A stretch of 24,993 nt of DNA from Brevundimonas sp. UBA5936 (GCA_002430835.1 DJDA01000055.1:1-24993), one strand, 5' to 3'. Counted from the first letter of the stretch, positions 7,161 through 15,360 are shown. A program made the numbers and translations. The notes: generated by a model from the sequence alone, not told the origin.

Positions 7161-9055
7161 CAGGCGACCACCGCCGCCAGGTCGGCTTCCACGTCCTTGA
7201 CCTTCTTCACATGACCCAGCAGCGCCGTCAGCGCGCCCGGCGTCATGCCTTCAATGCGCCCAGCCTGGCCTAGCGTCAGCGGCCGGATCAGGGCGAGTTT
7301 TTCGCGCACCTCGTTCGACAGCGCGCCGATAGCGGCGTAGTCGAGGTCAGCGGGAAGCGACAGCCCCTCCTCCCGCCGCAAGGCTTCCGCATCCTGCGTC
7401 TGGCGATCCAGATAGCTGGCGTAGACGGCGCCGATCTCGACCTGATCCCGCACCGCAGGCGACCAGTCCGTGATTTCGGGGCGGACGGCGACAAACTGAT
7501 CCAGCGTCACATTCGGGAAGGCGAGCAGATCACGGATCGAGCGCCGCTGGCCATCCGCGTTGACGGTGATGCCAAGGGCCCCCGCCTCCTTGGGCGTGAA
7601 CTGCGTTTCACGTGAAACACGGTTCGCCCGGTCCAACTGGTCCGCCTTCTCCAGCCATACCTCGGCGCGCTCGGCGCCGACAATGCCCGCCGCGATTCCG
7701 ATCGGCGTCAGGCGCTGGTCAGCGTTATCCGCGCGCAGCGTCAGGCGATACTCAGCCCGGCTGGTGAACATGCGATAGGGTTCAGTGACGCCGCGCGTCA
7801 CCAGGTCATCGATCATGACGCCGATATAGGCCTGGTCTCGACCGAGGATCAGCGGGTCGGAACCCGCGGCGGCGCGGGCGGCGTTCAGGCCGGCGATCAA
7901 CCCTTGAGCCCCCGCCTCCTCATAGCCGGTCGTGCCGTTGATCTGGCCGGCCAGATAGAGGCCGGGGCGTTTCTTGACCTCCAGCGCCGGAGTCAGTTCG
8001 CGCGGGTCGACATAGTCGTACTCGATGGCGTAGCCGAAACGGAAGACCTCGACCTGCTCCAGGCCGGGCATCGTATGCAGGAAGGCCAGCTGGGTCGCAT
8101 CCGACACCGAGGTCGAGATGCCGTTGGGATAGACGGTCGGATCATCCAGACCCTCCGGCTCCAGGAAGACCTGGTGGCTTGTCTTGTCGGCGAAGCGGAC
8201 CACCTTGTCCTCGATCGACGGACAGTAGCGCGGCCCGCGACCCGACAGACGCCCGCCGTAAACGGCGCTTTCACCGAGGTTGTCGGCGATGATGCGGTGC
8301 GTCTCTTCCGTCGTATGGGTGACGCCGCAGGCGATCTGCGGCACCTCGATCCGGTCGGTCAGGAAGCTGAAAGGCACAGGCTGATCGTCCGCCGGCTGCA
8401 TCTCCAGCCGATCCCAGGCGATGGTTCGCCCATCCAGACGCGCAGGCGTGCCGGTCTTCAGGCGCCCCATCATCAGATCCGCCGAATGCAGATCGCCCGC
8501 CAGACCGGTCGACGGGTCTTCGCCATAGCGGCCGGCCGGAATGCGCAAATCGCCGCGATGAATGACGCCATTGAGGAAGGTGCCCGTCGTCAGCACCACA
8601 GCCCCGGCGCGGATGGTCTCCCCCGCCCCAGTCTTCACCCCGGCCACGCGATCGCCGTTCAGGATCAGCCCCTCGGCCGTGCCCGCCATCAGGGTCAGGT
8701 TCGGGTAGTCAGCCAGTTCGGCCTGCATGGCCTCGCGGTACAGGCGACGGTCGATCTGACTGCGCGGGCCGCGCACGGCGGCGCCCTTGGAGCGGTTCAG
8801 CAGGCGGAACTGGATGCCCGACACATCGGCCAGGCGGCCCATGACGCCATCCAGGGCGTCGATCTCGCGCACCAGATGGCCCTTGCCCAAGCCGCCGATG
8901 GCCGGGTTGCAGCTCATCTCGCCGATCGTCTCGAGCTTCTGGGTCAGAAGCAGGGTGCGGGCGCCCGCGCGCGCGGCGGCGGTCGCGGCCTCGCAACCGG
9001 CGTGGCCGCCGCCGATGACGACGACATCAAAGGTGTGATCGGGGGTCGAACTCAT
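7160..9055 (-). CDS. mnmG: tRNA uridine-5-carboxymethylaminomethyl modification enzyme MnmG
   Basis: FAD-dependent subunit (GidA) that works with MnmE to install the cmnm5 group on U34 of certain tRNAs, keeping the reading frame accurate. The ATG at 9055 gives 631 aa starting MSSTPDHTFDVVVIGGGHAGCEAA, with the FAD dinucleotide-binding GGGHAG near residues 15-20. Other family blocks are MSCNPAIGGLGKGHLVREIDALDGVMG, GRLKTGTPARLDGRTI, LYLAGQINGTTGYEEAGAQGL and RAEYRLTLRADNADQRLTP. The frame is open up to 9106, but starting there would add a non-homologous leader and would place the start codon against a parS site. A second parS lies inside the gene (7605-7618). Confidence 0.97.
   Translation of the reverse strand: MSSTPDHTFDVVVIGGGHAGCEAATAAARAGARTLLLTQKLETIGEMSCNPAIGGLGKGHLVREIDALDGVMGRLADVSGIQFRLLNRSKGAAVRGPRSQIDRRLYREAMQAELADYPNLTLMAGTAEGLILNGDRVAGVKTGAGETIRAGAVVLTTGTFLNGVIHRGDLRIPAGRYGEDPSTGLAGDLHSADLMMGRLKTGTPARLDGRTIAWDRLEMQPADDQPVPFSFLTDRIEVPQIACGVTHTTEETHRIIADNLGESAVYGGRLSGRGPRYCPSIEDKVVRFADKTSHQVFLEPEGLDDPTVYPNGISTSVSDATQLAFLHTMPGLEQVEVFRFGYAIEYDYVDPRELTPALEVKKRPGLYLAGQINGTTGYEEAGAQGLIAGLNAARAAAGSDPLILGRDQAYIGVMIDDLVTRGVTEPYRMFTSRAEYRLTLRADNADQRLTPIGIAAGIVGAERAEVWLEKADQLDRANRVSRETQFTPKEAGALGITVNADGQRRSIRDLLAFPNVTLDQFVAVRPEITDWSPAVRDQVEIGAVYASYLDRQTQDAEALRREEGLSLPADLDYAAIGALSNEVREKLALIRPLTLGQAGRIEGMTPGALTALLGHVKKVKDVEADLAAVVA
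7605..7618. other. parS: parS site 2 (ParB-binding), inside mnmG
   Basis: The perfect 14-bp palindrome GTTTCACGTGAAAC. The 16-mer differs from the consensus only in its first base (C for T). It encodes part of RVSRETQ in MnmG. Confidence 0.9.
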
Positions 9056-9106
9056 GGCGTCCACATAGTCCATTCGAGCCGGAATCGCCACCGGCTGAAG
9101 AACCAT

Positions 9107-9122
9107 TGTTTCACGTGAAACA
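9107..9122. other. parS: parS site 3 (ParB-binding), between mnmE and mnmG
   Basis: The full 16-bp palindrome TGTTTCACGTGAAACA, a perfect parS. It lies in the 81-base gap between the mnmE stop and the preferred mnmG start, so it is not constrained by coding. Confidence 0.95.
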
Positions 9123-9136
9123 GGCGAAAGCCGGGC

Positions 9137-10459
9137 CTATTTGCCGATACAGAAGGAGGAGAAGACCTCGCCCAGAATATCCTCCACGCCGATGGCGCCC
9201 GTGACGCGGGCCAGGGCGTCGGCCGCCCGACGCAGGTCGTCGCCCGCCATCTCAGGCGCCAGATCGAGGGCGCGGCGCCCCGCATCAACGGCGGCCAGAG
9301 CTTCAGCCAGGCGGCGACGATGACGCTCCCGCGTCACGGCGGGGAAGTCGGCCCCGGACAGATCGCGCGCCAGACGGGCCGCGATCCAGTCGTGCAACTC
9401 CGTCAGCCCTCGCCCCGTCGTGGTGCTGACGGTCAGGGCTTCGAGCTCGGGCGCCGGCGTCACGGCGCCGAGGTCGGCCTTGTTCAGCACCTGAAGATCG
9501 GACTTCCCGACAAAAGCGGCGGCTGGGTCTTCGACAGCCTCAGCGGAGGGCGAACGAACCCATAGGCGCAGGTCGGCCCCTTCCGCTCTCAATCGGGCGC
9601 GGCGGATGCCTTCGGCCTCCACCAGATCGTCGCTGTTGCGTAGGCCCGCCGTGTCCGACAGGGTGACGGCGTAACCGCCGATCATGATGTCCGCGTCCAA
9701 CACGTCGCGCGTGGTGCCGGCAATAGGCGTAACGATGGCCGCCTCGCGCGCCACAAGCGCGTTGAACAACGATGACTTGCCGGCGTTCGTCTCGCCGATC
9801 AGAACGATGCGATAGCCCTCGCGCACCCGCCGTCCTCGATCGGAATCCGCCAGAGCCGAGCGCAGATCGGCCGAGAGCTTGTCCAGAACCGGCCCCGCCG
9901 TGCGGGCCAGGTTGTCGGGCACCTCCTCGTCCGGGAAGTCGATCTCGGCTTCAACGAGGGACAGAGCCTTCAGCAGCTCGCGACGGAACCCGGCGTAGGC
10001 CGCCGACAGGGCGCCGTCCAATTGGCCAAGCGCCTGGTTCTTCTGAGCCCCGGTCTCGGCGTCGATCAGGTCGGCGACGGCCTCGGCTTGAGCCAGGTCC
10101 ATGCGGCCGTTCTGGAAGGCGCGGCGGGTGAACTCGCCCGGCTCGGCGGGGCGAACATCAAGGGCGATCAGGGCGCGGCTGGCGGCCTCGATCACCGCCC
10201 GCCCCCCGTGCAGATGCAGCTCGGCGCTGTCTTCGCCGGTATAGGAATTGGGTCCGGGGAAGCGCAGGATCAGAGCCTGATCCACCATCTCGCCGTCATG
10301 ACGAAGCGTCCGCAGCGAGGCCAAACGCGGGGTCAGCCCCCCTGCCCCCAGCGCGGTCAGGGCCGCATCCACGCCCGGCCCGGACAAGCGGATGATGGCG
10401 ATGGCGCCCCGCCCCGGCGGGGTGGCCAGGGCGAAGATGGTGTCGGCGTTTGAACTCAA
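9137..10459 (-). CDS. mnmE: tRNA modification GTPase MnmE
   Basis: Dimeric GTPase partner of MnmG in U34 tRNA modification. The 440 aa product has the N-terminal THF-binding domain (DTIFALATPPGRGAIAIIRLSG, NSYTGEDSAELHLHGG, GEFTRRAFQNGRMDLAQAEAVADLI). A helical domain carries an inserted G domain: G1 GETNAGKSS (222-230), G2/G3 TPIAGTTRD and DTAG (269-272), and G4 NKAD near 334. The protein ends in the catalytic CIGK motif (437-440). G1 has Thr where the family usually has Pro. The only start that gives the conserved N-terminus is TTG at 10459, four bases after the stop of the upstream DUF6489 gene, so re-initiation is likely. No in-frame ATG or GTG lies close by. Confidence 0.97.
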   Translation of the reverse strand: MSSNADTIFALATPPGRGAIAIIRLSGPGVDAALTALGAGGLTPRLASLRTLRHDGEMVDQALILRFPGPNSYTGEDSAELHLHGGRAVIEAASRALIALDVRPAEPGEFTRRAFQNGRMDLAQAEAVADLIDAETGAQKNQALGQLDGALSAAYAGFRRELLKALSLVEAEIDFPDEEVPDNLARTAGPVLDKLSADLRSALADSDRGRRVREGYRIVLIGETNAGKSSLFNALVAREAAIVTPIAGTTRDVLDADIMIGGYAVTLSDTAGLRNSDDLVEAEGIRRARLRAEGADLRLWVRSPSAEAVEDPAAAFVGKSDLQVLNKADLGAVTPAPELEALTVSTTTGRGLTELHDWIAARLARDLSGADFPAVTRERHRRRLAEALAAVDAGRRALDLAPEMAGDDLRRAADALARVTGAIGVEDILGEVFSSFCIGK

Positions 10460-10463
10460 GTCT

Positions 10464-10703
10464 TCAGCCCTTGGGCGCGCCCGTGACGGCGGCTTCCATC
10501 AGGCGGCGGAACTGGTCCTGGGCCTGAACCCCGAAGGACGTCCAGGTCTTCATCAGTTCATCGGGCTGCATGGCGGCCATGTTGGCGTCCATCCGCTTCT
10601 GCATCTCGGCGACCAGATGGTCGTTGAGCGGCGTCACATCCGGCAGACCCAGAAAGGCGCGGGCCTCGGCCGGGGTGCAGTCGATCTCGATGTTCAGCTT
10701 CAT
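10464..10703 (-). CDS. DUF6489 family small protein
   Basis: A 79 aa protein, MKLNIEIDCTPAEARAFLGLPDVTPLNDHL followed by VAEMQKRMDANMAAMQPDELMKTWTSFG. The MKxxIxIDCTPxEARxFLGLPDV start matches the alphaproteobacterial DUF6489 family, whose function is not known to me. No signal peptide or transmembrane segment is visible. The second half is helical, with a Met-rich stretch. An AAAGG sequence lies 8-9 bases before the ATG. It is the first gene of the mnmE-mnmG-rsmG-par run and its stop is 4 bases from the mnmE TTG. A parS lies 27 bases upstream, in its presumed promoter region. Tight linkage to mnmE suggests co-expression rather than a proven shared role. Confidence 0.85.
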   Translation of the reverse strand: MKLNIEIDCTPAEARAFLGLPDVTPLNDHLVAEMQKRMDANMAAMQPDELMKTWTSFGVQAQDQFRRLMEAAVTGAPKG

Positions 10704-10729
10704 GACGTCTGCCTTTCAAGCTGGGCGCG

Positions 10730-10745
10730 TGTTTCACGTGAAACA
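10730..10745. other. parS: parS site 4 (ParB-binding), between rho and DUF6489
   Basis: The perfect 16-bp palindrome TGTTTCACGTGAAACA in the rho/DUF6489 gap. It lies one base from the structured hairpin at 10747-10786. It is the left-arm site closest to the presumed origin, about 4.6 kb away. Confidence 0.95.
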
Positions 10746-10746
10746 T

Positions 10747-10786
10747 GCCCTCAAGCAGCCGCCCGCCGCGCGGGCGGCGCTAGGGC
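10747..10786 (-). terminator. Two-stem hairpin with conserved internal loop, 3' of rho (copy A)
   Basis: On the minus strand, starting 5 bases after the rho stop: outer stem GCCCT, bulge AGC, inner stem GCCGCCCGC, loop GCG, inner stem GCGGGCGGC, bulge TGCTTG, outer stem AGGGC. Both stems pair perfectly (5 and 9 bp). There is no T-run, so it is not a textbook intrinsic terminator. Copies B (12497-12538) and C (20437-20478) have the same geometry and bulges but different stems. A 3'-end or transcript-end function is inferred from position. Confidence 0.6.
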
Positions 10787-10791
10787 CAGTA

Positions 10792-12288
10792 TCAGGTGTT
10801 CATGGACTGGAAGAAATCGCCGTTGTTCTTGGACTGGCGCAGCTTGTCGAGCAGGAACTCGATCGCGTCCTGCGGACCCATCGGGTTGAGGATGCGGCGC
10901 AGGACATAGGTCTTGGCCAACTGGTCCTTCGGCGTGATGAGGTCTTCCTTGCGGGTGCCGGACTTGAGCACGTCGATGGCCGGGAAGATGCGCTTGTCGG
11001 CGACCTTGCGGTCCAGAACGATTTCCGAGTTACCCGTGCCCTTGAACTCTTCGAAGATCACCTCGTCCATGCGGCTGCCGGTGTCGATCAGGGCCGTGGC
11101 GATGATGGTCAGCGAACCGCCCTGCTCCACATTGCGCGCGGCGCCGAAGAAGCGCTTGGGCCGTTGCAGGGCGTTGGCGTCGACGCCGCCGGTCAGGACC
11201 TTGCCCGACGACGGGACAGTGGCGTTGTAGGCGCGGCCCAGGCGGGTGATGGAGTCCAGCAGGATGACGACATCCTTCTTGTGCTCGACTAGGCGCTTGG
11301 CCTTTTCGATGACCATTTCGGCGACGGCGACGTGGCGGGTGGCGGGCTCGTCGAAGGTCGAGGCGACGACCTCGCCCTTCACCGTGCGCTGCATGTCCGT
11401 CACTTCTTCCGGACGCTCGTCGATCAGCAGGACGATCAGGAAGACCTCCGGGTGATTGCGCTCGATCGACTTGGCGATGTTCTGCAGCATCACCGTCTTA
11501 CCCACGCGCGGCGGGGCTACGATCAGGCAACGCTGGCCCTTGCCCAGCGGGGCGACGATATCGATGACCCGGCCCGAACGGTCCTTCAGCGTCGGATCCT
11601 GGATCTCCATGTGCAGCCGCTCTTCGGGATAGAGCGGCGTCAGGTTGTCGAACAGAACCTTGGTCTTGACCATCTCCGGATCTTCGAAGTTGATCGTATC
11701 GACCTTCAGCAGGGCGAAGTAGCGCTCGCCTTCGCGCGGACCGCGCACGGCGCCGTGCACCGTGTCGCCCGAACGCAGGCCGAAGCGACGGATCTGCGAC
11801 GGCGAGACATAGACGTCATCCGGACCCGGCAGATAGTTGGCGTCGGGGCTGCGCAGGAAGCCGAAGCCGTCCGGCAGGATCTCCAGCACGCCCGAGGCGA
11901 TGATCTCGACCTCTTCGTCGGCCAGGGTCTTCAGGATGGCGAACAGCAGATCCTGCTTGCGCAGGTTGCCGGCGTTCTCGATATCCAGACCCTCGGCGAA
12001 GGCGACCAGGTCTTCCGGCGTCTTCTCGTTCAGTTCCTGCAGGGTGATGCGGCCGTTGGGCACGATCGGCTCGCCGTCATCGTCCTCGTCATCCTCGGCC
12101 GTGGTGTCGACGCCGTGATCCTCGTCTTCGGCAGCAGTCGGAGCGATGACCTCTTCGGCTTGCGCCTCCTCAACCGGCGCAGCGGCGCGGCTGCCGCCCA
12201 AGCTCAAGGTGCGGCGCGGGCGCTCAGCAGGTGTTTCCACTGCGTTTTCAGTAACTTCGGTTTCCGGCGTGTCAGGCGTATCGGTCAT
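10792..12288 (-). CDS. rho: Transcription termination factor Rho
   Basis: Hexameric RNA helicase that ends Rho-dependent transcription. The 498 aa product is longer than the usual roughly 420 because of an acidic, low-complexity N-terminal extension (about residues 1-78, with the runs EDEDHGVDTTAEDDEDDDGE). The Rho N-terminal domain then begins at RITLQELNEKTPEDL. The cold-shock-like RNA-binding domain contains DGFGFLRSPDANYLPGPDDVYVSPSQIRRFGLR. Walker A is APPRVGKT (through T265), Walker B is VVILLDSITR, and the Q- and R-loop regions follow. An ATG with a weak ribosome-binding site is used. Extended N-termini are known in several Rho proteins and can add RNA contacts. The role here is inference. 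The gene is followed by hairpin copy A. Confidence 0.98.
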   Translation of the reverse strand: MTDTPDTPETEVTENAVETPAERPRRTLSLGGSRAAAPVEEAQAEEVIAPTAAEDEDHGVDTTAEDDEDDDGEPIVPNGRITLQELNEKTPEDLVAFAEGLDIENAGNLRKQDLLFAILKTLADEEVEIIASGVLEILPDGFGFLRSPDANYLPGPDDVYVSPSQIRRFGLRSGDTVHGAVRGPREGERYFALLKVDTINFEDPEMVKTKVLFDNLTPLYPEERLHMEIQDPTLKDRSGRVIDIVAPLGKGQRCLIVAPPRVGKTVMLQNIAKSIERNHPEVFLIVLLIDERPEEVTDMQRTVKGEVVASTFDEPATRHVAVAEMVIEKAKRLVEHKKDVVILLDSITRLGRAYNATVPSSGKVLTGGVDANALQRPKRFFGAARNVEQGGSLTIIATALIDTGSRMDEVIFEEFKGTGNSEIVLDRKVADKRIFPAIDVLKSGTRKEDLITPKDQLAKTYVLRRILNPMGPQDAIEFLLDKLRQSKNNGDFFQSMNT

Positions 12289-12495
12289 GATGGCGTGCTC
12301 GTTCGCGCGCCCGAACGCCGCGAAGCGTCCAGGAGCAGAAGGTCGTCGATGGCTTCAGCCGCAAGGGCTGGGAGGGAGGGCGACGGTCTCCCGCAGGCTC
12401 AAACCGGCAGGCGTCGCGAAAAGAGGGGGACCGCACTGCACGGATCGGCCGCACGGTTCACCGCAGCGGAACCACGAAAGACCCGTGCGGGTCAA
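12289..12495 (-). promoter_or_regulatory. rho: rho upstream/leader region
   Basis: Non-coding gap upstream of rho. On the minus strand a TTGACC at 12495-12490 could be a -35 element. It overlaps a 14-bp dyad, GACCCG-TG-CGGGTC (12480-12493). No good -10 is visible at the right spacing. Two weak inverted repeats, GGTTC/GAACC and GTTCG/CGAAC (near 12302), lie further into the leader. Rho genes are often autoregulated through their leaders, but nothing here proves it. Confidence 0.25.
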
Positions 12496-12496
12496 G

Positions 12497-12538
12497 GGCC
12501 CTCAGGCAGCGAGCGACCGCGTCGCTCGCGTCAAGGCC
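12497..12538 (-). terminator. Two-stem hairpin with conserved internal loop, 3' of hemJ (copy B)
   Basis: Begins one base after the hemJ stop on the minus strand: outer stem GGCCTT, bulge GAC, inner stem GCGAGCGAC, loop GCG, inner stem GTCGCTCGC, bulge TGCCTG, outer stem AGGGCC. The inner stem is 9 perfect pairs and the outer 6 pairs include one G-U. There is no T-run. Element lengths are identical to copy C, with conserved bulges but different stem sequences. Confidence 0.6.
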
Positions 12539-12539
12539 T

Positions 12540-13007
12540 CTAGAAACTCCATTCCATCGTCACCGACAACACCATGATGATGGCCAGGACGAAGGGAATC
12601 TCATTGGTCATGCGCCAGAAGCGGCCGGAATATTTCGACGTGCCCGCCGCGATCTTCTTGCGCTGCCCTGCCAGGAAGCCGTGCCAGCCCGCCAGCAGGA
12701 AGACGCCGATCAGCTTGGTCATCATCCAAGGCTGATGCGCGAAGGACCAGTCGGCGCCGTCGCCGCTGCGCAGCCACAGCAGCCAGCCGCCGAAGACGAA
12801 GGCCAGGATCATGGCCGGGTTGATGATGATGCGCAGCAGACGCGTCTGCCAGACACGCAGCAGGGCCTGCATCTCGCCGCGCAGGGGCTCAGACTTGGCG
12901 TTCTGCTCGGCGTCATAGGCGAACAGGCGCGGCAGGAAGAGCATGCCGGCCATCCAAGCGATCACCGCCAGGATGTGAAGCCCGCGGGCCAGGTTGTAAT
13001 AGTCCAT
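12540..13007 (-). CDS. hemJ: Protoporphyrinogen IX oxidase HemJ
   Basis: Small membrane enzyme (UPF0093/HemJ) that oxidises protoporphyrinogen IX to protoporphyrin IX in bacteria lacking HemG or HemY. The 155 aa product has four hydrophobic segments: LARGLHILAVIAWMAGMLFL, IINPAMILAFVFGGWLLW, MTKLIGVFLLAGWHGFLAG and IPFVLAIIMVLSVTMEW. The conserved His in RGLHILAV and the WMAGMLFLPRLF block are diagnostic, as is RFWRMTNEIPF. A strong GGGGGAG ribosome-binding sequence precedes the ATG. It follows hemH by 11 bases, so hemE-hemH-hemJ form a late-haem operon in which HemJ supplies the substrate of HemH. Confidence 0.95.
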   Translation of the reverse strand: MDYYNLARGLHILAVIAWMAGMLFLPRLFAYDAEQNAKSEPLRGEMQALLRVWQTRLLRIIINPAMILAFVFGGWLLWLRSGDGADWSFAHQPWMMTKLIGVFLLAGWHGFLAGQRKKIAAGTSKYSGRFWRMTNEIPFVLAIIMVLSVTMEWSF

Positions 13008-13018
13008 GTCGCTCCCCC

Positions 13019-14098
13019 TCAGGCCGCCTTGGAGGCCCTTGAACAGCTAGACGGGCAGGCTTTCAAGTGGGCGCATGGCCCACCCTGCGAAGATCCCTGC
13101 GGGGCGGTCCCCGGCGTTTCCAGCGCCCGCTCGACCGCATCGGCCAGGGCGGTGATGAAGATCGGATCGGCGCTGACCGTCGGCGCCCGCAAGTAAGGGG
13201 CGCAACCGACCTTATGCGCCAGTTCGCCGTATTCCATGTCCAGCTCGACCAGGGTCTCGATATGTTCGGAGACGAAAGCGATGGGCACGACGACAGCGCC
13301 CACGCCGTCCTTGGCCGCCTGTTCGATGGCGTCCGGCGTAGCGGGGCCCAGCCATTTCAGCGGCCCGACCCGGCTCTGATAGCAGATGGCCCAGTCGGTC
13401 AGGCCCATGTGCTCGACCACGGCGGCCGCCGTGGACTCGACCTGGGCCTGATAGGGATCGCCGGCCGCGACCAGCTTTTCCGGAATGCCGTGCGCCGAGA
13501 ACAGCACGCGCACCGGCCTGCCTTCGGCCCTGTCCAGCGTTTGCCGGATCAGACGAGCCTGAGCCTCGATCAGCCCCTCGGCATCCGGATAGCAGCAGAC
13601 GACGTGGGTCTCGCCCGGTCCGTCGTAGCACTCGCTCCACTTCTTCAGCGACGAGGCCGTCGTGGTGGTCGAGAACTGCGGATAGAGGGGCAGAAGGACG
13701 ATCTTGTCCGGCTGGAAGGCCTTAACCGCCGCCGCCGTCTCTTCCGTCAGCGGATGCCAATAGCGCATGGCGATGAAGACGCGGCTGTCGTCGCCCGGCG
13801 CCGCGTCGGCCAGGGCGCGCGACAGGGCCTCGGCCTGTTTCTGCGTCTCGGGCAACAGAGGCGAGCCGCCGCCCATCAGGGCGTAGTTGGCCTGAGCCGA
13901 AGTTTCGCGCCGGCTGGAGATCAACTTCGCCAACGGCGTGCGGAACACCCCCGGCAGGCCGATGATGGCCGGGTCGTTGAACAGGTTGAATAGGAAGGGT
14001 TTGACCGCTTCGGGGCGATCGGGACCGCCCAGATTGGTTAGAACAACCGCCACGCGCCGGTTGGGTCGTCCCTCGGGGGTTGTGGCGGTCCGGGTCAT
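13019..14098 (-). CDS. hemH: Ferrochelatase
   Basis: Inserts Fe2+ into protoporphyrin IX to make protohaem. The ATG at 14098 gives 359 aa (MTRTATTPEGRPNRRVAVVLTNLGGPD). A longer open frame runs upstream inside hemE and is rejected. Family blocks are VLTNLGGPDRPEAVKPFLFNLFNDPAII, PLYPQFSTTTTASS, the catalytic-His segment VLFSAHGIPEK and the VPIAFVSEHIETLVELDMEY acid-rich site. The C-terminus carries C342, C348 and C352 (C-x5-C-x3-C). C. crescentus ferrochelatase is known to hold a [2Fe-2S] cluster, so these, with an internal Cys, are candidate ligands. The start overlaps the hemE stop by 4 bases (ATGA). Confidence 0.95.
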   Translation of the reverse strand: MTRTATTPEGRPNRRVAVVLTNLGGPDRPEAVKPFLFNLFNDPAIIGLPGVFRTPLAKLISSRRETSAQANYALMGGGSPLLPETQKQAEALSRALADAAPGDDSRVFIAMRYWHPLTEETAAAVKAFQPDKIVLLPLYPQFSTTTTASSLKKWSECYDGPGETHVVCCYPDAEGLIEAQARLIRQTLDRAEGRPVRVLFSAHGIPEKLVAAGDPYQAQVESTAAAVVEHMGLTDWAICYQSRVGPLKWLGPATPDAIEQAAKDGVGAVVVPIAFVSEHIETLVELDMEYGELAHKVGCAPYLRAPTVSADPIFITALADAVERALETPGTAPQGSSQGGPCAHLKACPSSCSRASKAA

Positions 14099-15129
14099 TG
14101 GGCGCCGATCCGCTTCAGCACCTGCTCGACATGGGCGATCGGCACGTCCGGCAAGATGCCGTGGCCCAGGTTGAAGATCCACGGGCCCTGGCCCCAGGCC
14201 TCCATCAGCTGATCGACGCGGCGGTCCAGGGCGTCGCCGCCCGCACGCAACAGCAAGGGATCCAGCGCGCCCTGAATGGGCTTGATCGCCTGGACGCGCC
14301 GGCCGACGTCCAGCGGACAGGCCGTGTCCAGCGCCACGCCCTGCACGTCGCATTCGCGGGCGTAGCGTTCGGCTAGCGCCGCCGAGCCCCTCGGGAAGCC
14401 GATCAGCGGCACAGTGACGCCCAGTTCACGGGCGCGGGCCACCAGCTTCTGGTGCGGCTTCAGCACCAGCGTCTCGAACAGATCGTCCGGCAGGCCCTCG
14501 GCCCAGCTCTCGAAGATCTTCAGCACCTGGGCGCCGGCGTCCTGCTGCATCTTCAGATAGTGGGCGGTGGACTCCACCAGCACGTCCAGCAGACCCGCCA
14601 CCAGCTCAGGGTGGGTATAGGCGTAGGTGCGGGCGGCGGCGCGCTCGCCCTTGCCGATGGTGCGCGCTTCGCCGTCCAGCATATAGGTGGCGACCGTCCA
14701 CGGCGCCCCTGCAAAGCCGATCAGGGCGCGTTCAGGCTCCAGTTCCGCGCGCACGAGGCTGAGGGTCTGGCCCACGGCCTTGAGGGCCTCTCCAGCCTGC
14801 TGAGCCTTGTCGGCCATGGATTGCACCGACGGCAGAGCGCCCAGGCGCGGCCCTTCCCCCGCCTCGAACCACACCTTCTGGCCCAGGGCGCCGGGGATCA
14901 ACAGGATGTCGGCGAAAACGATGGCGGCGTCAAAGCCGAACCGGCGCATTGGCTGCAGGGTCGCTTCCGCTGCCATTTCCGGATTCAGGCAGAAGGCGAT
15001 GAAATCCGGCGCCTTGGCCCGCAGCTCACGGTATTCCGGCAGGTAGCGCCCGGCTTGACGCATGAACCACACGGGCGGGCGGGAAAGGGTTTGGCCCTGG
15101 AGAGCCTGGATCAGAAGGGGCGTGCTCAT
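14095..15129 (-). CDS. hemE: Uroporphyrinogen decarboxylase
   Basis: Decarboxylates the four acetate arms of uroporphyrinogen III to give coproporphyrinogen III. The ATG at 15129 gives 344 aa (MSTPLLIQALQGQTLSRPPVW). The signature RQAGRYLPEYR is at residues 24-34. AAIVFADILLIPGALG, IGFAGAPWTVATYMLDG and the C-terminal NLGHGILPDVPIAHV are the expected blocks. IQGALDP has Ala where the family commonly has Asn (IQGNLDP). The open frame runs to 15165, but MSTP is the natural start. It heads hemE-hemH-hemJ, transcribed away from the origin region. In C. crescentus hemE promoters lie within Cori, so its promoter probably lies in the AT-rich stretch at 15170-15200. Confidence 0.96.
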   Translation of the reverse strand: MSTPLLIQALQGQTLSRPPVWFMRQAGRYLPEYRELRAKAPDFIAFCLNPEMAAEATLQPMRRFGFDAAIVFADILLIPGALGQKVWFEAGEGPRLGALPSVQSMADKAQQAGEALKAVGQTLSLVRAELEPERALIGFAGAPWTVATYMLDGEARTIGKGERAAARTYAYTHPELVAGLLDVLVESTAHYLKMQQDAGAQVLKIFESWAEGLPDDLFETLVLKPHQKLVARARELGVTVPLIGFPRGSAALAERYARECDVQGVALDTACPLDVGRRVQAIKPIQGALDPLLLRAGGDALDRRVDQLMEAWGQGPWIFNLGHGILPDVPIAHVEQVLKRIGAQ

Positions 15130-15169
15130 GCTTCGGGCTTTAGGATGCACACCCCCAAGCCTCAATCCC

Positions 15170-15200
15170 TATTCAGATTTAAGAATTGAAAGAATTGGTA
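15170..15200. other. AT-rich stretch with a tandem 9-mer, candidate DNA-unwinding element
   Basis: This is the most AT-rich stretch of the gap. It contains two adjacent 9-mers, AAGAATTGA (15181-15189) and AAGAATTGG (15190-15198). Its place at the hemE edge of the origin resembles the AT-rich element of C. crescentus Cori. It may also hold the hemE promoter. Unwinding is inferred from composition only. Confidence 0.5.
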
Positions 15201-15223
15201 GGTGGAAGCAGGGCCGGGGAGCG

Positions 15224-15232
15224 CGGGGATAA
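15224..15232 (-). other. DnaA-box-like 9-mer
   Basis: TTATCCCCG on the minus strand, 7 of 9 matches to TTATCCACA. It lies just right of the AT-rich stretch. It is weak alone and supported mainly by its neighbour at 15317. Confidence 0.35.
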
Positions 15233-15316
15233 CTGCGGACAGTCCCGGTTCGACTCCCTCTTGTCCCCTGATCGCGGCGTGGAAACCCAGGCGTTTACAA
15301 GGCGGGGTGTGAGTCA

Positions 15317-15325
15317 TGGGGATAA
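15317..15325 (-). other. DnaA-box-like 9-mer
   Basis: TTATCCCCA on the minus strand, 8 of 9 matches to TTATCCACA and the best DnaA-box candidate in the origin gap. Same orientation as the 15224 candidate. Confidence 0.5.
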
Positions 15326-15360
15326 GCCGTGAAACGCCCGTCAGACTCTGGCTTGCCTCT

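Noticed and set aside
9056..9106. Upstream ATG extension of mnmG to 9106
   Set aside because: The added residues are not part of MnmG and the start codon would abut a perfect parS. The ATG at 9055 gives the conserved N-terminus.
14099..14353. Upstream extension of hemH inside hemE
   Set aside because: The extension is an out-of-frame shadow of hemE. The ATG at 14098 gives the usual 4-base overlap and a canonical ferrochelatase start.
15179..15193. TTAA at 15179-15182 as part of a CtrA site
   Set aside because: Seven bases on the sequence is AAAG rather than TTAA, so only a half-site is present.
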